A stretch of 64,000 nt of DNA from NCBI GenBank assembly GCA_047967505.1, contig CM106540.1, one strand, 5' to 3'. Source of the stretch: Dipteris shenzhenensis (Eukaryota > Polypodiophyta > Polypodiopsida > Gleicheniales). Positions 55,407 through 64,000 of the stretch are shown in pieces. The position numbers were made by a program, and so were the translations under genes. The notes beneath the pieces were generated by a model. That model was not told where the DNA came from, did not search any database, and saw nothing but the letters and a program-made list of their open reading frames with translations. Position 1 is the stretch's first letter, and each line of letters starts with the position of its first letter.

Positions 55407-55940
55407 CTAAGAGGTAAGCAAGAAAAATGGTTGAGGTAATAAATAGGAGCAAAACTTTCTGACTGAAAACACCAAAGAGAGAGCTTGTTGGTCCATTTCT
55501 TCATACCTTGTTTCCGCCTTTGTAAGGTGTCGGCTAGCATAATAGATGGGTTGCATTCTACTTGCCTCTCCTTTTTGTAGCAATACAGTACCAACAGAAT
55601 GCAAAGATACACTTGGATTTACATAAAAGTCTTGAGACCAATCAGGGGACTTTAATATTGGGCCCTTATTCATGGCCTCCTTAAGTTGTTGAAAAGACTC
55701 TTGTTGCTCCACACCCCATTGGAAAGAAACTCCTTTTCTTGTCAACAAGTTCATGGGATGCACTATCCTTGTGAAATCATCACAAGAGCATTGATAATAC
55801 TTGCTCTTTCCTAGAATGTGAACACCATTGACACTCTCAAAACTTGGCAATGCCATGGTTGCTTGAACCTTGTCAGGATCCATTTGCAACCCTTCTTTAG
55901 ACAATATATGCCCCAACAAGACTACTTTTGTTTGAGCCAA
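55407..55940 (-). pseudogene. Tat-like gypsy: RT end and first RNase H
   Basis: 177-aa open frame: VVLLGHILSKEGLQMDPDKV, then the linker and GVEQQESFQQLKEAMNKGPIL, DFYVNPSVSLHSVGTVLLQ (usual first Asp is Asn) and IYYASRHLTKAETRYEEMD, stopped at 55407. Confidence 0.85.
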
Positions 55941-55949
55941 ATGACACTT

Positions 55950-56550
55950 ACTAGGATTTAGACACCTTTTGCTTCATCAATCCTAGATAAGTCCATCTTT
56001 AACTTCTCCATGTGATCTATGCACCGAGAATAAATGTAAAAATCATCAAAAAACACCCTTATGAACTTTCCCAAGTACGGCTCAAGTAGTTGACTCATGA
56101 ATCTTTGAAATGTAGTTGGTGCATTGGTCAACCTAAAAGGCATCACCCTGTAAGCAAAAACTCCTGAAGGTGTGACAAATGATGTTTTCTTTTTCTCTTC
56201 CTCCTGAATGTGAATTTGAAAGTGCCCATAATACCCATTACATATATAGTACATCTCATGCCTTACTACTTGGTCTAGTATTTCATCTTGGAATGGCAAA
56301 GGATAATGATCCCTCTTAGTGCATGCATTCAAAGGATGAACGTCCACACAAACCCTCCACTTATTTTTTTTCTTTGGTGTGACAACTATAGGAGATATCC
56401 ATTCTAAATCATCAATAGCAAAGATGAATTCCACCTCAAGTAGTTGTGTTACCTCTTTCTTTAGTGCCTCAGCTTGGATCACCCCCAATCTCCTTAAGCA
56501 TTGCACAACTAGCTTCCTTTCTAGCTTCAACCCAATCTTGTGCTCCACAA
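55950..56550 (-). pseudogene. Tat-like gypsy: reverse transcriptase
   Basis: 196-aa frame: EALKKEVTQLLEVEFIFAID, WISPIVVTPKKKNKWRVCVD, RDHYPLPFQDEILD, YYICNGYYGHFQIHI, TSFVTPSGVFAYRVMPF, APTTFQRFMSQLL, IRVFFDDFYIYS. The first catalytic Asp (normally LDGYSG) is Asn in CNGYYG; the second site FFDD is kept. Confidence 0.88.
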
Positions 56551-56859
56551 GAGAGACTAGTCAAACTTGTGAATAGCTTGTGGCAAAGAGACATAAAAAA
56601 TCATCTAACATATCCAAGTATTGAAGCTTCTCACTACCTGATAGAGAATCACCAAGAAGCTCTTCATTGCGTTGGCATCATTTAGTGTGCTCCACATCCT
56701 CCACATGAAGTGTCTCTATAGGATCTTCTTGTACCACCATCTTATTCCCTCCTAACTCATCCCGATCAGCACCAAGACAAAGACCAAAGGCCACTCCTTC
56801 CACCTCACCCTCTGAGCTGGACTCCTCGGAGCTACACCTTGTCTCTTCTTCTTCATCGG

Positions 56860-57474
56860 TTAAGTCAGAGCTTGAACTCTCTGATGTTGAAGACTCCTCC
56901 TTGACAACTTCCTTTTTGCGATGTTGTAGCGCACCTTCTTATCATTTCCCTGCAAAATCAATTCTCCAGTATACCACTTTTGAATAGCCTTCACCTTGCA
57001 TAGCCAAGGCCTTCCCAAAATCAATGGATAGGCACGTGCATTTGGCTTAGTAAGGATCACGTGAAAAGTAGTCGACACACAAATTCCACATACATCCACT
57101 TCTAGATTCTTCACAACTCACAAGGTCTTTACCATAGTGTTGTCAACCAATTTGATGCGATAAGAAGTAGTTGTACTAGAGTATTTTAAATTTGCATCTA
57201 TCATGGTGTTCTCACTCATGAAATTAATCGATGCACCTCCATCAATGTAAAGATTAGAAATCACTTGACCATCAATGATCACATCAATCACAAGTACATC
57301 ATCACGAACCTCTATATCTACCTTTTGAACAACAGGAATGACACTTTTCTTCTTTTTCTTCTTTGACACTCTTGTGCTTGCTAGCTTTCCCCATTCTTTT
57401 TGTAGCTTTGGAGACAAAGCAAGTAATTGACCAAAGGTGATATGAGCTTCCTTTTCTTTAAGGTTAGACAACAA
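56860..57474 (-). pseudogene. Tat-like gypsy: aspartic protease
   Basis: Frame 57118-57474 has a Lys-rich linker, VIDVIIDGQVISNLYIDGGASIN (D-G-G-A-S active site). Frame 56860-57114 completes it with TTFHVILTKPNARAYPLILGRPWL. A single stop or shift at 57115 separates them. Confidence 0.85.
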
Positions 57475-57689
57475 GTCATAGCTTCCAATGCCTTGTCCTA
57501 AAGAAAAGTCTGACTAGATAATTCTCCTTCTAGATGCCCTCTTTTTCTTAATACGGCGTTTCTCTTCCTGATGTTCCTCATCTAGTTCTTCCTTGATTTC
57601 TTCTGCTTCTTTTGCTTTACCATGCACCCGTTTAGCCATAATTACCTCTCTTTCCTCATTTCCTGAAGAAGCTTCTAATAAGGATACTT

Positions 57690-58690
57690 GTTTTTCTTAT
57701 TTCTTTCTCAATCTAGGACACCCAGGGTGATAGTGACCTTTTTCATTACATTCATAGCAAGCAACCCCACTCTTATCTCGAGGCCTACTATCCTCACTCT
57801 TTGGTGTTCTAGGTTGTCGTGCATTAACCAAATGCAATTTCAAATGAGCAAACTCTACCATCAATTAGGAGATTTCATGATCTAACTCAGAGGACTTTGG
57901 TACCTGAGGAGTGCCCATTACCTCCACCTTAGAAGTTGATGTTGAAGACACAAAATAGGATTCGATCTTTAGAGAAGCTTCTTTCTTGGTTGCAATGAAA
58001 ATTTCCTCCACATATGTTGTTGGATATTTACTCATTACTTTTGAGCGAAGAAAAGGATCCAAAGCCATTACTCATTACCTCCACCTTAGAAGTTGAAGCT
58101 TGATAAGACACAAAAGAGGATTTGATCTTTAGTGAAGGTTCCTTCTTGGTCGCAATGCAAAGTGCCTCCACATATGTTGTTGGATCTTTACTCATTACTT
58201 TTGAGCGAAGACGAGGATCCAAAGCCATAACAAATTTGCTCATCTTTTAGTGCTCCATCCCTACAAGACTTTGAGGGGCCAATGATGCAGATGCCACAGC
58301 TCGCAAAGCTACCCTTTCATACTTTGTTCATAAATTTCATATCAGATTGACAATGCATAGACCATCTCACCCTCTCCTTGATAGAACTGGTACAACTGCA
58401 ACACCAAAGCATTTGGCGACTCCACTGCCCCAAATCTCTGCTTCATTGTAGCCACCACTTGGTCCCAGTCCTCCTTGCTAGAGTCTGGCAAGGGCTCATG
58501 CCAACTCAAGGCTACACCTTCAAGAAAATCAAGCAAAATCTTTGCTCGATCCTTCATGGACCATCCAGAAAGTTGGCATCCTCGAACAAAATCCCGAAGA
58601 TAAGACTCTGGGTCTTCCCCTTAGGTCTCTCAAAACACGAAAATCTTCACCATGATGAAATACAAAAAGGAAACACCAAGATCCAAATAA
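57690..58690 (-). pseudogene. Tat-like gypsy: Gag with internal duplication
   Basis: RAKILLDFLEGVALSWHEPL, KEDWDQVVATMKQRFGAVE and QLYQFYQGEGEMVYALS (58342-58557) form the Gag core. Two tandem copies of the MALDPxLRSKVMSKxPTTYVE block follow (58028-58243, 57865-58068), about 157 bp apart. A zinc knuckle CYECNEKGHYHPGC is at about 57715-57760. Stops and shifts divide it. Confidence 0.82.
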
Positions 58691-58716
58691 TATACCACAC
58701 AAGATCCCACAGAGCC

Positions 58717-59118
58717 TTAGTATACCAAGACCAACTTATTATACATAACCACTTGTTGAAAACCCTCCACAATGTGATCCTCAATAAAATCTTCAAAAAT
58801 AAGTGACCAACCAGCACCATGAAAACATTGTGTATACATGCATTCAAGAATCACCCTTGTCACAATTGGAAGTGCACATAACAGCTTCAAGATATTGTAC
58901 TCTTCATCATTCTCATAGAAAAAGAAGTTGAAAGCATTGAGAATCACCACTCCACTGTTATAGTCAAAAACTACCCAAAGACTCAACTCTTCTTCACACC
59001 AAGCTACTAGTGCATGAAACAATCTCCAATCTATCATTGTGCCTGTTACCGCCGATGTCAATTCACCAACATATTCAAGAGTGCAAACATAAATGATATG
59101 ATCATGATGACCGTGCAA
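58717..59118 (-). CDS. Unidentified 133-aa frame upstream of Gag
   Basis: An uninterrupted frame in the sense of the element, between PBS and Gag: MHGHHDHIIYVCTLEYVGEL, WCEEELSLWVVFDYNSGVV, FFFYENDEEYN, LILECMYTQCFHGAGWSLIF. It is not part of any Gag I recognise. It may be a leader ORF, as some Tat-lineage elements carry extra ORFs, or chance. Confidence 0.35.
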   Translation of the reverse strand: MHGHHDHIIYVCTLEYVGELTSAVTGTMIDWRLFHALVAWCEEELSLWVVFDYNSGVVILNAFNFFFYENDEEYNILKLLCALPIVTRVILECMYTQCFHGAGWSLIFEDFIEDHIVEGFQQVVMYNKLVLVY

Positions 59119-59305
59119 ATAACTTAAGCATCACCTTCACAATCTTCTAGTTCTCTTAAACGGGCTGTAATCTCTTCTAACAGAGTTCTTCTAGGCATCT
59201 TTTTTATCACATCAGAAAACACATGCCTGTACTAGGCATAACATCCAATCAAGTACACCTGAGACCATTTAGTAAGGTGGGATGAATCCAATACCAAACA
59301 TACCT

Positions 59306-59323
59306 ATCGTCTCCACCAAACGA
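59306..59323 (-). other. Probable primer-binding site of the Tat-like element
   Basis: On the minus strand, TTTGGTGGAGACGATAGG begins just after the LTR edge. This is where the PBS must lie, but it does not match the common initiator-Met PBS; the priming tRNA is not identified. Confidence 0.4.
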
Positions 59324-59456
59324 TGTGACATGAAGTTGGGGGCAATAAACTTCACACACCTTTCCAACTACTTTCGAGCTGAGTGATAGAGATATTTATC
59401 ACTAGGAAAGGGACATTAAAAAGAAGCTTTTATACCAAGAGACCACACCATACTTT
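59324..59456 (-). repeat. 5' LTR of Tat-like gypsy, interrupted
   Basis: First 133 bases of the LTR (by plus-strand order), matching 53333-53463. The rest is displaced beyond the window by family A copy 4, which starts at 59457. Confidence 0.8.
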
Positions 59457-59789
59457 TGTGAAGAGAGTGGGAGAGAAGGAAGGAGTCTCACTTGCGGCTT
59501 TCTCACATACACAATGGGGGAATACAAACAAAGGTGGAGGCTAAAAATAGTTTTCCTCTTCTTAATTGTGAAATCCAAAAGAACTCTCTAAGTACAAAAG
59601 GAATACGTGAACCCTATATGTGAGTCTCAAAACAAACTCAGCTATCTAAGGTGGCATACTAATTGAGCCACTAACTAGAGTACATAAGGATAGCTGTCAT
59701 CCAGCTATTATTTATGGGTGGTGTACCAACTGCATCTGCAGCTAACGACTCACCCTAGCATATCACGAGTGGAGCTCGATATCTCAACA
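59457..59789 (-). repeat. 3' LTR, copia family A copy 4
   Basis: 333 bp, aligned with 25981-26332 and 561-916, with a short internal deletion. PPT remnant at 59790 (CTTTCCCTCGAG). Confidence 0.86.
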
Positions 59790-62700
59790 CTTTCCCTCGA
59801 GCTCAATCCTAATTCTTGCACACCAAGCAGGTCTCTAAACTTGCGCAGCTTCTTTGTGCCCAATGCCTTTGTGAATATGTCAACTACCTGATCCTCTGTG
59901 CTGACATAAACTAGATCAATAAAACCTACTAGAACCTTCTCCCGCACATAGTGATAATGCACCTCAATGTGCTTTGTTCTAGCATGATAGAATGGGTTAT
60001 TTGCCAAGTGTATAATGCTCATGTTGTCATAATAAATGACAACTGGCCCATCTATAGACTGATGCATATCATAAAGTAGCTTATGCAACCAAGTTATCTC
60101 ACACATAGCCATTGGTGCACCCCTCTCAACCTCTGTGCTCGACAAGGCAACTGTAGGCTGTTTCTTGCTACTCCAAGTGACTGCAGCACTCCCAAAAGAG
60201 AACACATCCACTGATAGATCGTCTATCAGAAATACTACCAGCCCAATCAGAATTAGTGTATCCATGCAATTGTATTTGAACCCCAGTCTCATAAAATAAT
60301 CCATACTACAATGTGGACTTCACATACCTCAGTATGCATCTAGCCACATCCAAATGTAGTTTCCTTGGAGCCTGTATAAACTAACTTACCAACCCAGCAG
60401 CATAGCTCAAATTTGGCCTGGTAATAGTCATATAAATCAAACTTCCTACTATGCATCTCTACATAGTAGGGTTTTCCAGAAGCTCACCTGCATCTGTGCT
60501 CAACTTCACATTCTGCTCCAAAGGAACTGTAATAGGCTTACAGCCTGTCATCCCATATTTGGACAGCATGTCCAATCCATACTGCCTCTGCAAGAGCCAT
60601 ATCCTTCATCTCAACAAACTTATGTTTCAATAGCATTTTCACATGAAGGATATCTTCATCACTATCACTTGTGATGATCAAATCATCAACATAAATGACA
60701 GGCAGCATAATGCCTTTCTCTGTTTTTCTCACATAAAGTGAGAAATCTGCCTTAGAAATCTGAAATCCAATTGTGACAAGATACTATCCTATCTTGTAAG
60801 ACCATGCTCTGGGTGCTTGCTTCAAGCCATACAAGGCTTTCTTCAACCTGCAAACAAACTTAGGATGAATAGCATGAACATAACCTGGTGGTTGCTCCAT
60901 ATAGACCTCTTCTTGCAAATCACCATGCAAGAAAGCATTCTTTACATCCATCTAATGTAAAAACCATCTCTTTGATGCAACCATAACAATGACTGCTCTT
61001 ATGGTTGCCATCCTTGCAATCGGACTGAATGTTTCTTCATAATCAATACCATATGTGCATACCCCTTGACAACTAATCTTGCCTTGTATCTATTCACAGA
61101 ACCATCTGCATTGTGCTTCACCTTATAAACCCACTTGCAGCCAATTGCATTCTTGTCTTTAGGCAAAGGCACCAATTCCCATGTAGCATTTGCTTCCAAG
61201 GCATCCATTTCTTCATCCATGGCTTTCTCCCATTTTTCTTTTCCCATGGCTTACTCAAAAGAAGTCAGTTCTGGTTCATGTATCACTTTCACCATATAGG
61301 CATACTGAATGGCTATAAATCCATCATATTTCAGCCTATCCATAGGACACCTAGATCTGGTAGACCTGCGCAAAATAGACTCACTACGAGGTGCTCTCCA
61401 AACATCCCTTGTCTTTTTTACTCTAGGTGTAACAATAGAAGGAATACCCAAGTCATCATCAAGGCTCTGTTCTGAGACACTGGATTCACCATCCACATAA
61501 GAGTGACCTGCATTCACATCAACCATGGGCTGATCTACTTTCTCTTTTCCTTTTCGTGATACTTGCATAATACCACTATTTGCATTGCTTTGAGGAGATC
61601 CTCCTGATCCCAATTTGCCTGTCCATGCCAAAGTATGTGAACCACTGCTAGAGGACACTACAGGTCCACTAATATTTTGTGATTGCTGCTGTGAATTCTA
61701 TGCAGCATTACCATTTTGTGCATCTACATCATCAATCACATTTACTAGTTTATACCGCTGCTCATCTCATAAAAAACATCTCTACTCACTGTAAACTTAC
61801 GAGTAGAAGGGTTATAGCATCTATACCCTTTCTGTTGTAGAGAATAACCAATAAAGATGCACTTCTTAGCTTTTGGATCCAGCTTGGATCTCAACTCATC
61901 TGGCACATGAACATAGGCAATGCAACCAAAAACTTTCAAATGAGAAATATCTGGTTTCCTACCAGTATACCTCTCCTCTGGCATCATGCCATGTATTGCT
62001 GCAGTGGGAGTCCTGTTCAATATGTAGACTGCTATAGCAACTGCTTCAACCCAATAATACTCTGGCACATATTTTTTGTTGAGCATAGCATGAGATACCT
62101 CTCCAATATGCCTGTTTTTCCTTTCTACAAGTCCATTTTGCTATGGGGTATGACTGCATGAATATTGCTACTTTATGCCATGCTCCTACAAGAAACTTGC
62201 AAACTCATTTGAGAGGTACTCTCCCCCTCCATCTGACCTTAGGCATTTTATTTGCAGGCCTGTTTCTTTTTTAACCATAGCTTTAAAAGCTTTGAAATTC
62301 TCAAACACTTCACTTTTATTTTTCATAAAATACACCCAAACTTTTATGCTGTAGTCATCAATAAAAGTGACAAAATAATGATAGCCTCCAATAGATGCAG
62401 CTTTAGTTGTCCACAGATCAGAATGGAGTAATTCCAATGGCCTCTTACTCTCTTGAACATGTCTAGGAAATAGTTTCCTTGCCTATTTTCCAAATTGACA
62501 GGCTTCAGATAGCTTATGCATTTCTGCAACCTTGAACTTAGGCAATCCTACAACAATATTTTGGGCCTCCATTAATTTAAGTCACTGTACATTAACATGA
62601 CCAATGCGTTTAAGCCAGATATCCATATCTGCAACTACAGCGGTCCCATGTGCAAACATTGCTGCACTCAATTCAGGCATGTTCGCATCCAATGTAAACA

Positions 62701-64000
62701 TCCTGCCCTTCTTCTTCCCTTTTGCTATCAAGCGACCTTTATTTTTCATATCCTCAACAAAGCATCCATGAGGATTAAATCTGACCTGCAAGCCCTGCTC
62801 AACCATTTGACCAACAGAAACCAGGATTTTGGTGATATTCGGGACATGAAATACATCAGACACATATTTCTTTTTCCCATCCTACATAGACAAAGGAATT
62901 CTACCAATCTGCATAATAAGGTGTGCAGTATCATCACCAGTCTCCACAAATCCTAGTCTTTCCATTTTCCTTGCATTGTGCATCCATTCTGCATGACCTG
63001 TCATGTGGTTTGATGCACTTGAGTCAACATACCTCACATTATTGCTTTCTTTTGCACTTGTCACAGAATTGGTCATGTGTTGCACCATAAACAGTTGCTC
63101 ATTTCTGTCATCACCCTGTCTACTAGAGGATGCATAATTGCCTTGCTGCAATTTTCTAGTCATGATGTCATTCTGCTTTTTATAGCAGTCTTTAACCATA
63201 TGATGACACCATTTTACCACAATAGTAGCATTCAACATTGATGTTTGTATTTTGGCCTCTCCGCCATCCACCACGACCTCTTTGGCTCCCCCTGCCTCTA
63301 AGGTTACCATGTCCTCCTCCATAGGACTGGTTTTCTTGAATTTGCTGCATATTCTGATTTTTGCCACGGCCTCCATATCGGCTTGCTCTACCTTGGCCTC
63401 TACCTCTTCTAGCATTTGAGTAGAAGATAGTTTCTTTTGAAGTTCCTCCTGAAGAAGATGCACCACCATTTCTCTACTCTTCAAAAATTAGAAGAGCAAT
63501 CAACTCCCAAAATTAGGAAAATTCTCATGGATGGCAATGGATGTCCAGAACTGTGCATAATCCTTTCCTAGAGTATTCAAGCTCACAGAAACTAAATCAT
63601 CATTTTCCACCGGCAACCCAATGGAAGCAAGTGCATCTGCAATCTTCTTCACCTTCATGTGGTAGTCATTGATGCTCATATTTTCTCTCTGCACATTATG
63701 CAACTCCTGCTTGAGCTACATTTTCTTGGCTTGCATATTTGTGCTATACATTTTTGTCAAAGTATCACATGCATCCTTTGGCATGCTTGCATCCTCAATA
63801 TGCACAATCATAGAATCTAAAATATGGATAGACAGCCAATACATAACTTTTCTAGCTCTCTCATTCCAACCTTTAAATGCCTGCAACTCCTGTTGATTGG
63901 GAACATTAGGAATAACTGGTTCTTGTTCAGCTCCAGTAATGAACTCCCAATAGCCTTTTCCCTTAAGGAAATTCATCATTCTAAACTTCCATGCTTGGAA
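59790..64000 (-). pseudogene. Copia family A copy 4: polyprotein, runs off the window
   Basis: Full domain order from the right edge: Gag at 63979 and below (FLKGKGYWEFI), knuckle region damaged (VVKWCHHMVKDCYKK), protease YVDSSASNHMTGH (63000-63040), GAG-pre-integrase WLKRIGHVNVQ, integrase LELLHSDLWTTKAAS-type and CLRSDGGGEYLSNEFA (62186-62437, second Asp kept), YYWVEAVAIAVYILNRTP, RT with YVDDLIITSDSDED (60655-60700) and RNase H with YYDNMSIIHLA. Many stops and a deletion in RT near 60600. The 5' end lies beyond 64000. Confidence 0.9.

Noticed and set aside
1-64000. CRISPR array, bacterial operons, tRNA or rRNA genes
   Set aside because: No spaced direct repeats, no ribosome-binding-site-led gene strings, and no cloverleaf or rRNA core recognised. 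The TGGTATCAGAGC hits are retroelement primer-binding sites, not tRNA genes.

Overview
This window looks like plant nuclear DNA from a large, repeat-rich genome. It is dominated by nested and decayed LTR retrotransposons, with a Helitron and foldback (MITE-like) elements between them. Supporting this are Ty1/copia and Ty3/gypsy polyproteins of plant type, primer-binding sites matching the plant initiator-Met tRNA (TGGTATCAGAGC), and a gypsy element with a second RNase H of the Tat kind. A gymnosperm or another large-genome plant is a reasonable guess, but the sequence alone does not settle it. No rRNA, tRNA or CRISPR array was recognised by eye.

Layout. 1-916: 3' end of a copia element of family A. 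917-2464 and 8365-13880: old plus-strand retroelement remains (gag, zinc knuckles, protease, several unidentified ORFs, a gypsy integrase piece). They are split by a young, apparently complete Tork/Tnt1-like copia element at 2465-8364 (minus), which has identical 170-bp LTRs and an intact 1.35-kaa polyprotein. 13926-14085: foldback element. 14086-19143: mostly unassignable, with a decayed copia gag and two orphan primer-binding sites. 19144-22735: gypsy element (promoter, PBS, gag, protease, RT) cut off in RT. 22736-25909: copia family B (minus) with its 5' LTR. 25981-30861: family A copy 2 (minus), with a MITE in its integrase. 32090-34632: family A copy 3, truncated at both ends. 34636-41560: lower repeat density, with fragments that may derive from host genes (a short N-terminus resembling FRIENDLY/CLU, and a long broken exon-like stretch at 39293-40901). 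41590-44848: decayed Helitron replicase-helicase carrying a gypsy gag fragment. 47106-47413: large foldback. 49290-51130: gypsy integrase/RNase H (minus). 52545-53332: gypsy gag (plus). 53333-59456: Tat-like gypsy element (minus) whose right LTR is interrupted by family A copy 4 (59457 to the window end).

How the parts relate. Almost every gene is a retrotransposon gene, and nearly all carry stops, frameshifts or deletions. The only reading frame likely to give a full functional protein is the 2688-6752 polyprotein. The nesting gives relative ages: the gypsy element at 53333 is older than family A copy 4 inside its LTR; family A copy 2 is older than its MITE; the gag/protease remains around 917-9097 are older than the young copia that splits them. 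The best candidates for something undescribed are the unidentified ORFs at 9098-12568, the GTAC-rich leader of family B, and the broken exon-like stretch at 39293-40901.
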